From: Sisyra terminalis
Lineage: Eukaryota > Arthropoda > Insecta > Neuroptera > Sisyridae
Assembly (NCBI GenBank): GCA_958496175.1
Contig: OY292274.1
Location: 7,502,001 to 7,566,000 of the forward strand
DNA: 64,000 bases
Direction of reading: 5' to 3'
The notes beneath the pieces are model-generated. The model was not told where the DNA came from. It saw nothing but the letters and a program-made list of their open reading frames with translations, and did no database searches. Below are positions 36,103 to 47,502 of this stretch, piece after piece. Made by a program: the position numbers and the translations under genes. The stretch's first letter is position 1, and every line of letters begins with the position of its first letter.

Positions 36103-37763
36103 TTCACTCCTCACACGGACATCCAGGATGCGAGACATGATATTCATATTCTCGCTGATATCCAGTTGCCAGTTCCTTCACAATTACCTGTAAAACCAAT
36201 TAGACCTTCCGAGGTTAAGTCCCTCATTGAGAAAGCTCCATTAAAAAAAGCTCCTGGTCAATACCTCATAAACGCTTTAATTTTGCGACACTTGCCTCGG
36301 AAGGCCATTATATACCTTACCTCAATATATAATGCCATCCTTCGAAATGCTTACTATCCGAAGTATTGGAAGCACTCCATAATTATAATGGTTCCTAAAC
36401 AAAACAAACCTTCCTATAGCCCTTCTTCCTACAGACCTATTAGTCTACTTCCTTTTCTCTCTAAAATTCTAGAAAAGCTTCTCCTTAAAAAAATTCTTCT
36501 TATCTTGGAAACCAAAAATATAATTCCATACCAACAATTTGGTTTTCACTCCTTTCACTCTACGAGTTAATAGTGTTTTGGAGTAGGCGATACCATTTCC
36601 GCAGCCCTTGAAAATAAAGGGGTGTGCCTTGGGGTTTTTCTGGATGTTGCACAGGCGTTTGATCGTGTGTGGCATCCTGGTCTCTTATATTAGCTCAAGG
36701 CACTTCTACCTTTCCAATATTTCCTTATCCTACAATCTTATTTATCCAATCGTAGCTTCAGTGTGAGATGTGGAGCTGCATACTCTGCCTCGTTTCCTAT
36801 TCTTGCTGGAGTACCACAGGGGAGTATTATTGGTCCTTTCTTTACATCATCTTTACGGCCGATATCCCAACTCACCCACATACCTGTATTTTCACTTATG
36901 CTGATGATACAGCAATCCTTTCCACTGACTCTAACCCCATAAAAGCAACCAATACGTTACAGCATCACCTCGATCTCATCTCGGGATGGTGTCAGAAATG
37001 GAAGATAAAAATTAACAATGAAAAAAGCGTGATGAAACCATTCACGCTACGACGACTGACATACCCTCCGATTTACTTTGACAACGACACTTTCCCAATT
37101 GCTTCCAAGTTTCGTTATTTAGGCTTCTACCTAGACAGCCACTTAACCTGGAACCCACATATTAAACTCAAAAGACAAATACTAAACCAACGATACGGAC
37201 TATTACGTAGAATTTTAGGACCTAAATATTCAGTTAATACAAAAACTAAACTCATAATTTACAAAACTCTACTACGATCTATCTGGGCGTACGGAGCAGA
37301 ATTGTGGGGCTCTGCCAAACCATCCAACATTCAAATTATCCAATCTTTCCAATCAAAAGTCCTTCGTCGAATAATCAATGCTCCTTATTATGTTAACAAC
37401 TGAATCATACACAATGATCTCAACTTTCTTTTTGTCACTACCTTAGTCCAAGAACGTTTCCAAAAATTCCACTCCAAGTAGTCGACCTTCCTAACCCTAA
37501 TGCCCAAATTCTTTCCTCTGAAACTCATCCAGACAACATGCCACGTAGGCTGAAACGACGTTGGCCTCGCGACCTCCTAACAAATTCTTAGAGAGTCCCA
37601 ACATTGGTTGGGCCCTCTCAACATGTTTCGAAAATACCACACCAGGGTCGAACTACGGTTTTTACCTCAAGTGTGGTATATAAGCAACCAAAATTTGTTA
37701 GCACATTGCATAGTATATAAATTGTAAATATATAGAAGGCAATAAAAGATTTAAAAAAAAAAA
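36103..37763 (+). pseudogene. 5'-truncated Jockey-type LINE with RT and 8-bp target duplication
   Basis: Reading starts FTPHTDIQDARHDIHILADI, the segment just before RT, then KPIRPSEVKSLIEKAPLKKA, SYRPISLLPFLSKILEKLL, GVFLDVAQAFDRVWHPGLL (motif A), a motif B GVPQGSIIGP in a shifted frame, and FTYADDTAILSTDSN (catalytic YADD). KFRYLGFYLDSHLTW and a C-terminal part through LRRIINAPYYVNN follow. AATAAA precedes an A-run ending at 37763. GATCGTTT occurs just before (36095-36102) and just after (37764-37771), a convincing target duplication. Several stops and frameshifts make it inactive. Confidence 0.92.
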
Positions 37764-37771
37764 GATCGTTT

Positions 37772-38712
37772 AAAGCAGTTACAAACTGCGAAACGTTGCC
37801 AAAAATAAAACAAAACCAGTGTTAAATATTTAATTTATGGAAGATCCTCAATAACCCTCGAAATCATAATAATTAAAATTAAATTTAGGATCGGAAGTAA
37901 TAATAATCATTTTATTGTATTTTGAAGACAATTTGTACAGTGCAATCGTTAAATACAATATTTAATCATGTTGAGCTCGAAAATGAATTGTGATTAAGTA
38001 CTGGAACCTTAGTTTTATGATTTTATTTTATCAGAGTGGATTTTTTTTTGCAGTTTTCTTTCTACATTATCAGCGTAATGTAAAAATAATTATATACCAC
38101 CAGCAAAATAAATGTTTAAATTTTTGATGAATAATTTCATTTAAATATGAATATATAATTTATCATAAAAGCACTTTGCAGTAATTGAAATTTGCCGTGA
38201 TAGGGATAATAATTTGTGAGCCAAAACACCTTGCTTCACAGCAAGAAGCAGCACTGGTTGAGTTAAGATTTCCGTTCTATATATCTCAGAAGTGGAATAC
38301 AACATTTGTCTTTGTCAGTAAACAAAGACGAACCAGCCCCTGATGGCTGCAACATTGTAATGGAAAAAAGCATATGAAATATGAGGGCTGATAAACGGAA
38401 AATTGTAGAAAAGAATTTATAATGGAATAGGTCGATGTGTTCAACTGCTCGCAGGTCTCGTAAGGTTGATCAAGTGTATATTTTTAAGTTAAGAATAACT
38501 TTCACGTGGTTGCTTTTTTAAGTTTGTATGCAATTATGTTATTATACCATAGTTCTTTCGATTCAGTGCATCAAGCTAACAAAAACGTAAAAGAAAATGC
38601 ATTGATTACACTTAGAAATAATAAAAGAAAAACTTAAAAGTTTAACTAGCCTGAATACTGTGACTATAATTAATCAAGATGAAATTAATTTTAAACACTA
38701 ATTTGAATTTTA
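37772..38712. other. AT-rich non-coding stretch
   Basis: No feature recognised between the LINE and the Helitron cluster. Confidence 0.4.
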
Positions 38713-39640
38713 TCTTTTATTATAATGAAGAAAGATTTGATTTTTTTTTTGCTTTGAATAGGCTCCGAAACTATTTGACTGATTTGAAAAAAGCTACACT
38801 ATTTCCCGTGAACATAGGCTATATTAAATTTTCAAAAAAGTTAGGGATCCATACTAAAACTCCAATAATGTAACCCAAGGTCTGAAAAATTTACCAAAAA
38901 AAAATTTTTTTATCGCGTGCGCTGCGAAAACTATTGGTTATAGAACAAAATAACGTAGTACGATTTTGTATATCATATCATTATCTACAAAAAACAAACC
39001 GACAGCATATGTCTAACTATTATAGTTATGTCACAATAAGTGTTTTTTCATTTTGAAAAATATACATAAATGCCACCGTTATAAAAGCTCTTTTATTTAT
39101 ACATTGGGATAAATCCTTATCAAAATAAATGACTTCATATTTAAGTTTGCTTCAATACCATTATATAACTTTTTTAGTTATTCAATTTGAACATTCCATT
39201 TGAAAGGTATCACAAGTTTAAAAATGTAAGTTATTTGAAAAATGTCGCATGGTCACCGCTCTTTACTTATAATTAAGACCAACTTTATTGAACTTGGCGA
39301 TATTTTTTATTTATGTATAGATGCTGATTGATTTACAAATAATTTGGTCTACGGTAGGTATACCTACCGTAGTTATACGCAATAGACATACTCTTTTTAG
39401 ATATTTATAATATTTTTTGAAAGTTAATTGATTATTACGTAGAACAATTTTATTCTTTGCAACAGTTTATTAAATGTGATTTTTTAAAGTTGACGAAATA
39501 GTGTTTTTAAGTATGATTATGTTTTTCGTAAAAGAAATAAGAAAAATAAAAATTTTCATATACCACTACAAATGGCAAATTGGAAAAGAAAACATAATCT
39601 ATACCTACGTTAAGCAGACGAAGTTGCGGGGATCAGCTAG
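38713..39640 (+). mobile_element. Helitron, first of a head-to-tail tandem pair
   Basis: It starts TCTTTTATTATAATGAAGAA after A38712 and ends GCGGGGATCAGCTAG at 39640. The hairpin carries one change (GTTGCG for GTCGCG). The next base pair, TC at 39641-39642, is the 5' end of the following Helitron. It contains the conserved palindrome (39352-39369) and a module shared with 60225-60320. No coding capacity: the frame at 38679-38873 spans its 5' border and is not a gene. Confidence 0.85.
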
Positions 39641-41099
39641 TCTATTATTATAAAGAAGAAAGATTTGATTGTTTGCTTGCTTTGAATAGGCTTCGAAACT
39701 ACTTGACCGATTTGAAAAATTCATTCACTGTTGGGAAGCTATCCTATTTCCGGTGAACAAAGGCTATATTAAATTTTCAAAAAAATAGGAATCCATACTA
39801 AAACTTCAATAATGTGCGAAAAAATTACTAAAAACTTTCTTACATCGCGTGCGCTGGTGATTTAACTAAAGAACGGAACAACCGAATTTTATGAAATTTT
39901 ATGTTAAGATACAACAAAATTACCCACACACGCTAGACTACTTATCATTCCTTAAAAATAATAAGGGAATGTATCCCCTACGTAAAAACTGAGGGATGAA
40001 AAATAATATTTTACTTTAGACAGGCGAGTTATATATCATTGGAAAGGTATTTAAAAGTTAAAAAATGATATGTATTAATCTTTTTAGTTGAACTAATAAA
40101 AAGCACAGTAATTTAATTTAAAATACAAAAAATTGCCTGTTTGAAATATAAATGTTTTTATAGATAATAATCTGACAGTAAACTTTTTTTTTTACAAAAT
40201 TGTTGTAAATAGATCCTTAGGGTTGCTCAGTAAGGAGAAATTAACGAAGAAAATGTAAAAGTAATAATAATAATAATAGTAATAAAGCTGAAAGTAAATA
40301 CGTTTTAAAAACCGTGCATATTTAAAATCGTGTATTTATATACCCCCTTTGACTGATGAAATTTTAATATTCGGTATATTCCTAATAGGAAGTAGGCATG
40401 TGATAAGTTTTGTTTTTTTGAAAATTTCTACCCTAACAGACAAAGGTGGATTTAGGATTTTTTTCTTGGGGGGGGCACAATATCTTTCTGCAAGTGCGTG
40501 AAAGGGATCACGAAAAAAATTCGCAATTCCAGCCAGAAATCATCATAATGATAAATAATAAATAATCATATCATCATAATGATAAAAGAAATTAAAAATC
40601 CTCTTCCAAAGCAAAAGGCATACGCCAAATCGTGTATGGTGAACTCTTGACTATCCAATATGGTTTAATTATATTGTTGAAATTCAGATATTTTAATAAG
40701 TTTATAGATACATATGGTTATACACGATTATGGAAGAACTGAGTTTCGTGAAATTGTTCAAATTTCAATGTCGCGATTATGTTGTACAGTGCAATAGTGT
40801 AATAGTTTTTGGAAAAAGGTTCATTCGGGAATCGAAACAGTGAGATGGGGTTATTTTGACGCGACTATTTTGATAACTTTCGACTTTTTTTAGTCATAAT
40901 TAAGACCGAATTTATTAAAGTTTTTAGATATTTATAAATATTTTTTGAAAATTAAATGATTATTACATAGATTTATTTTATTCTTTGCAACAGTTTATTA
41001 AATGTGTCTTTTTCAAGAGTGTGAAGTGTTTTTAAGTATGATTATGTTTTTCGTAAAAGAAATAAGAAAAATAAAATACGTTACGCGGCGATCAGCTAG
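39641..41099 (+). mobile_element. Helitron, second of the tandem pair, with deleted 3' hairpin
   Basis: It starts TCTATTATTATAAAGAAGAA immediately after the CTAG of its neighbour and ends ACGTTACGCGGCGATCAGCTAG before T41100. The usual hairpin sequence has lost about 12 bases (compare GCAGACGAAGTCGCGGGG), so it may be terminator-defective. The tRNA-like block is missing. A hAT-end-like piece, CAAAGGTGGATTTAGG, sits near 40443. Confidence 0.85.
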
Positions 41100-43042
41100 T
41101 TCTCTATCAAATTAAACTTGTTAATTTTAGAAAAAAATTTTTACCGGAAAAGACATTAAATTCTATTCTTTAATAACGAGCCATCACTGATTTATTTACC
41201 TTTTTTGCAACTCTACGAGCATATCCTCGCACCTAATCTAGGCTAAGCCAATTGTTCAAAAACTTGGTAATCCTCAACAACCCTTAGTTTCTCCGTTCAT
41301 TTAACGAGGCAATAAAAATCATACAAAACGCAACTTAAAACTTTGACATAAAAAATAATTAGAGTTAATAATCGGAAAAAGTATGGTTTACGCATGAAAT
41401 TCCAACGACGAATCGAGTCAATTTGTCGTAAAAAGAAAAATAATCGTGAACAATAAAATTAGGATAACAGCGCTCGAAAGTCAAATGCAAATTATCCTGG
41501 AGAAGCATAAAAAATACATTTCATCCTCTCATGACAACTTTATGCGAATAAAAGTAAGAAGATGTAGGAAATTTGGAAAATGTACATCGATAAAAAAATT
41601 TAGAAAATAAAATTTGTCCTTTTGTGATATTACTTTAAGGTACGAACGTACCTTGTTTCAAATGTGGGCCATCGTCATGTTCCGAATGGCTGCAATAAAA
41701 TTCGTGATAAAAACGTAGGAACAGTAAAAGAAAGCCCAGAAGGAAATCATTGGATCATATCGCCTTTACCTTTTCCCTGATCCACTTCCATATTTGACAC
41801 AAAGATCTATTTCTCTTTTTTCATCCAATACTAATAAAAAATTCTTCTTTATGACACACATTTTTTTAATACAAAAGCTTGAAATGTGTATTTTCTCTAA
41901 GCGAGAGACAAAAATTTACAACTTGAACGTATTTATTGATAGTTACATAACAATTTGAAATATCCCGATAAGTTGATATTTTGAGCCCATTAAATAATCG
42001 TTGTTTGATTCGTGTAAATGGAAAAACTTTCGAAGCAATTATTAAAAAGCAATACAAACCAATTTCAACAAATATTAAATATTTCATTGGGACAAATATG
42101 TATTTGGTATCATCAAAATTCAAACGCGGTATTCAAACGTTGAGAAACTAAATTTAGAATCACATTGATTTTGAATGTGGAACTTGCTTTGAATTTAGAG
42201 AGAACCATCTTCTCTTCCATATAGATTTCCGTACGTATGTATGAATGTATATGAAATGTATTCAGTATTGTCTCGTAAATATAGAAAATTATTTGCACTA
42301 CGACAAGAAATGCAAAGTGTACGATGAGCTTCGCAAATCGAAAATATTAAAATTTATAATAATGTTTTCTCCATAAGTAATCCCAAATGAAATATTTACT
42401 GAACAAAAAGAAAATGTATTAAAACACAATTCATAATTCACGTGGCGCATTTTGAAAATATGTAGAATTAGAAAAAAAAATGACACGGTTTCGTAATAAA
42501 TGTTTTTTAATTAAACCAATTTGCTGGTATTAGAGCGTTTAATTGTAACGTTTTACGAGAAATATGCCAACGTTGAAAAATATTTGAGCCAGTCGAGCTG
42601 ATAATTAAACAGAAACTTTACGTCAATCAAACGAATGGATCCTCCATACAAATGATCAAGTGCCTATAATGAGTTGTGTGAGTATTATCGTCATCTGTCA
42701 CTGTCGCATGATGTCTTCATTCTTGCCAATACCATTCAACCTATTTGCCGTCCCACAAAAAATAATTTCATCTCAAATCATTACACAACGACATATCAGG
42801 CACAGGTGGTGCATTTACTTGAAACTTCATCAATGGTATTACGAACAATTTTCAATTTGTCAAATTACAAAAACATTTAACATCCTACTTCTTCCTCAAT
42901 AGAAAACTTTTTTTTTTCAATGCTTCTTTAAAATGTACAAATAAAACCAATCTGAAATACCATAACATTTTTGGCATTGGCTTTAAAAGTATCTTGATTA
43001 AATAGAAAGATGTTTTCGATAAGATTTTCTCAGCATTTCAAA
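41100..43042. other. Non-coding stretch between Helitrons
   Basis: No transposon ends or recognised coding. Overlapping 60-85-codon frames on both strands at 41866-42486 (minus) and 42660-42902 (plus) have no identifiable motif and biased AT composition. This may be original single-copy DNA. Confidence 0.4.
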
Positions 43043-44598
43043 CTAGCTGATCCCCGCGACTTCGTCTGCGTAACGTATTTTATTTTTCTTATTTTTTTTA
43101 CGAAAAATATAAGCATACATAAAAACACTTCACATCTCTTGAAAAAGACACAATTAATAAACTGTTGCAAAGAATAAAATAGTTCTATGTAATAATCAAT
43201 TAATTTTCAAAAAATATTTATAAATATCTAAAAAGAGTATGTTCAATTGCGTATACCTACGGTAGGTATACCTACCGTGAACCAAATAATCCGTAAATCA
43301 ATCAGGATCTATATATAAATAAAAAATATCGCCAAGTTCAATAAATTCGGTCTTAATTATGACTAAAAAAAGTCAAAAGTTTTCAAAATAGTCGCGTCAA
43401 AATAACCCCATCTCACTGTTTCGATTCCCGAATGAACCTTTTTCCAAAAACTATTACACTATTGCACTGTACAACACAACCGCGAAATTGAAATTTGTAC
43501 AATTGCACGAAACCCAGTTCTTCCATAATCATGTATAACCATTATGTATCTATAAACTTATTATTAAAATAACTGAATTTCTACTATATAGTTAAACCAT
43601 ATTGGATAGTCAAGAGTTCACCATACACAATTTGGCGTATGCCTTTTGCTTTGGAAGAGGATTTTTTATTTCTTTTATCATTATGATGATTTCTGGCTGG
43701 AATTGCGAATTTTTTTCGTGATCTCTTTCACGCACGTGCAAATAAAAGATATTGTGCCCCCTCCCAAGAAAAAAAATCCTGAATCCGCCCTTGTCTGTTA
43801 GGGTAGGAATTTTTAAAAAAAAATATTATCACATGCCTACTTTCTATAAGGAAAACACCGAATATTAAAACTGCATAAGTCAGAGGGGGTATATAAATAC
43901 ACGATTTTATATATGCACGGTTTTAAAAACGTATGTACTTTAAGTTTTATTAATATAATTATTTTTTTTTACTACTACTGTTACTTTTTCTCGTTAATAT
44001 TTCCTTATTGAGCAACCCTAAGAATCTATTTACAACAATTTTGTAAAAAAAAAAGTTTTTGTCAGATCATTATCTAAAAAAACATTTATAATTCAAATTG
44101 GCAATTTTTGTAATTTAAATTAAATTACTGTGCTTTTTATTAGTTCAAATAAAATTATTAATACAAATCATTTTTTAATTTTTAAATACCTTTGCAATGA
44201 TATATTACTCGCCTGTCTAAAGTAAAATATTATTTTTCATCCCTCAGTTTTTACGTAGGGGATACATTCCCTTATTATTTTTAAGGAATGATAAGTAGCC
44301 TAACGCGTGTTGGTACTTGTGTTGTATCTTAATATAAAGTTTCAATAAATTCAGTTGTTCCGTTCTTTAGTTAAATCGCCAGCGCACGCGATGTAAGAAA
44401 GTTTTGTGGTAATTTTTTTGACACATTATTGGAGTTTTAGTATGGATCCCTAACTTTTTTGAAAATTTTATATAACCAATGTTCACCGGAAATAGTGTAG
44501 CTTCCCAACAGTAAAAGAATTTTTCAAATCGGTCAAGTAGTTTCGGAGCCTATTCAAAGCAAACAAACAATCAAATCTTTCCTCTTAATAATAATAGA
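43043..44598 (-). mobile_element. Helitron, inverted relative of the copy at 39641
   Basis: On the minus strand it starts TCTATTATTATTAAGAGGAA (plus-strand end 44598, followed by T) and ends CGCGGGGATCAGCTAG (plus-strand start 43043, preceded by A), with the full hairpin. Its interior is collinear with 39641-41099, including the hAT-end-like piece and loss of the tRNA-like block. The intact hairpin shows what was deleted in the other copy. The conserved palindrome is at 43260-43277. Confidence 0.9.
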
Positions 44599-44943
44599 TA
44601 GAAGAAGAAATTTAAGGAAACAGATAAAGTATCATTTAGTTTTGTTTAGTTGGAAAAATTAAAACAATTGTGGTCATTACTTCCGGTCTGTTCCCAATTG
44701 ATAGTCAAGATCACTTTCTTTAATATTTTCAACTAATACCTACTTATTGTTTTTGCATATCTTTTTGTCGATAATTTCAAACGGTTAATGTCATTCATGC
44801 AAAGTAATTAGTTGATTAATTTATAAAATTCTTAAGACTTAAAAAGAATTCTAGATTTAAAAACTTCAGAGTCAAAATCTATTTTTATGGACCAATGATT
44901 GTGACCAGGAGGAGCAATTTATTGTCATATATATCATTATCAA

Positions 44944-46522
44944 TCTATACTAATATATAAAATTCTTACGTCTGTCAGTACATTTCGATTTCGAACCCAA
45001 TTTTAGGGTAAATATTTATTTCAAGAGGCCCTTAATCCAAATTTAACATTTTTAAAATTTTTCTGTCTGTCTGTGTGTCCCGATTTAGCTAAAGAACGGA
45101 ACAACCGAATTTAATGAAATTTGGTATTAAGATACAACACAATTTCCACACATGTTAGGCAACTTATAATTCCTTAAAAATAATAAGGGAAGGTATTTCC
45201 TAGGGATGAAACAAAAAATTTGTAATTTAGACAGGCGAGTTATATATCATTGGAAAGGTAATTAAAAGTTAGAAAATAATCTGAAGAAATATTTTTAGTT
45301 GAACTGTTAAAAAACACAGTAAATTCAATGTAAAGTCTACAAAATTGTCTCTTTGAAAAATAAACCTTTGTATATATAAAACTCATTGATGTTAATAGCG
45401 TAATGGCTTACGCATCTGGTATTGTAATGCTCCTTAGTAAAAAGACGGGAATTGGAATCTTACAGTAATTTTTTTTTACAAAATTGTTGTAAGTAGACCC
45501 TCAGAGTTGCTCAATAAGGAAATATTAACGAAATAAAAGTAATAGTAATAGTCAAAATAATAATCATAATAGTAATAGAACTTAAAGTAAATATGTTTTT
45601 ATAACCGTGCACATATAAAATCGTGTATTTATATACCCCCTCTGCCTAATGAAATTTTAATATTCGATATATTCCTTTTAAGAAGTAGACATCTGATAAG
45701 ATATTTTTTTTAAATTCCTACCCCAAAAAGAGTAAAAGGGGTGACTAAGTTGGAATGATAAAATGTAGAGTTAATCAACAATCGAAATTTTGAATTTAAT
45801 AAGGGTAATTAATAAATAAATAATTAATTAATAATAAGTTTCTGTTTTTGTTATATCATTTTAATAACAGTATTTTAAATAACGTCATTTCCCTTAATTA
45901 GTATGAAAGTTTATGTAGTAGGAACTTATACCAAATACCAAAGAGGCGGTTTTTAATTTTAGTTTGTTTTTCAACAATCAACCTTTTTAAAATCTAATTT
46001 TGCGATAGTTTTGTACATTGTAGTAGTGTAATAGTTTTGAGAAAAAGGTTCATTCGGGAGTCGAGACAATGAAATGGGATTTCTACTAATATTCTAAATC
46101 TAGACCCTTTACTTATGTTACTTTGACGCGAGTGTATTGATAACTTTTTACTGTTTAAAGTCATCATTGAGAACGATTACTGAATTTGAAGATATTTTTT
46201 TTTATGTAAAGATGCTGCTGATTGATTTATGGATTATTTGCTTCACGGAGGGTTTACCTAACGCAAATGACCATACTGTTTTTAGATATTTATAAATATT
46301 TTTTGAAAATTAATTGATCTTTACATACAACTATTGTATTCTAAGCAACAATTTATTAAATGAATCTTTTTAAAGTCGACAAAATAGTGTTTTTATGTAT
46401 GATTATGTTTTTCGTAAAAGAAATAAGAAAAATAAAATTTTTCATGTACTACTACAAAAAACAAATCTAAAAAAAATAATCTAGACCTACGTTACGCAGA
46501 CGAAGTCGCGGGGATCAGCTAG
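44944..46522 (+). mobile_element. Complete Helitron nested in an older Helitron
   Basis: It starts TCTATACTAATATATAAAA after A44943 and ends GTCGCGGGGATCAGCTAG before T46523. The pre-insertion site can be read from the related copies (CATTATCAAT...AAAATATA). It carries a tRNA-like block and a degenerate version of the palindrome near 46250. It is shorter than the copy at 51542 because a segment corresponding to about 52560-53340 is absent. Confidence 0.9.
45391..45465 (+). promoter_or_regulatory. tRNA-like block (copy 2), B box decayed
   Basis: The A box TAGCGTAATGGCTTACGC is intact. The B-box position reads GAATTGGAATC instead of GGTTCGAATC, so Pol III recruitment is probably lost. Confidence 0.45.
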
Positions 46523-46770
46523 TAAAAATATAAAATCTTCCATGCCAACTTTTCTTCGGTATTTAGAACAATTTGATACCCAATGATTATTATTGAAAAT
46601 AAATAAAATATTCGAATTTATTTCAACGTTTCCCATCTATTTCCAACAATTTTATAGGTACAACGTCCAAATGTGCGAAATCAAATACCTTTTTAGACAT
46701 GATAATCAAAATAAAGGTCATAATTTTTATCGTTTTGCATTGTTTCTTTAAATATTAATGCGACTGTTAA

Positions 46771-47469
46771 AAGTCAATTTAGTTTATTGTCAATACCTAT
46801 TTAAGTTTTATAGATTCAAAGTTTTTTTTTTTTTTGATCTAGTATGAATAACCGTTAAAGTTTTGCCGAAATTTGGTAATAAAATAATGAAAATCAAATA
46901 TTAAAAATCATTTATGCAGGTTATTAAAAACATTTTTCTTTATTTTGTATTTTACAAAACAAGAAAATTTAACCAAATTTTGTGCTGATAATTTAACCTT
47001 CCATGATTAAAATAGGGTTTTCATGATAAGTGCTCCAAATATGTACTATTAATGGCTCAATATTTGCTATTTGGTACTATTTTTAGGTGTATGTTACTAA
47101 AAATTGTATTAGCTATGTTATAATGGTTAGATAGATCCATGATAACTTTTAACTTCAATCATTGAAAAGTGTGCAAATGATTTATCCTTTTTTTACTGTA
47201 GGTAACAAATCAAAATAATATTTCCAACATACAAGATCAAATATATTTGCGATAGAAATTATTGCCTATTTTTAATGGAAGTAATTTTTATCTATATGAA
47301 CTAATTAAATTAATTTAAGATATTTACTCAACTGTAAGAAAAATATGCTCAATGACAAAATAACCCTTTTATTTATTCCAAATAAAAATTAATGGAGGTA
47401 GAAATGACTCTAAGGCTAAAAAACAATTTGTTTTTAAGCAAACAAATTCATTTTGTCTTGAACTTATCG

Positions 47470-47502
<33 letters not shown>

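Larger units (their letters stand above)
44870..46770 (+). mobile_element. Older Helitron interior fragment hosting a younger Helitron
   Basis: The flanks 44870-44943 and 46523-46770 together match the continuous interior segment at about 52600-52920, and that at about 6140-6460. They include ACCAATGATTGTGACC-type sequence before the insertion and TCTTCCATGCCAACTTTTCT after it. The fragment lacks both Helitron ends and is therefore an old truncated copy. Confidence 0.75.

Noticed and set aside
42660..42902. Two overlapping plus-strand frames of 68 and 80 residues
   Set aside because: No domain, no paired exon signal and no sign of homology. The frames overlap, which suggests chance openness.
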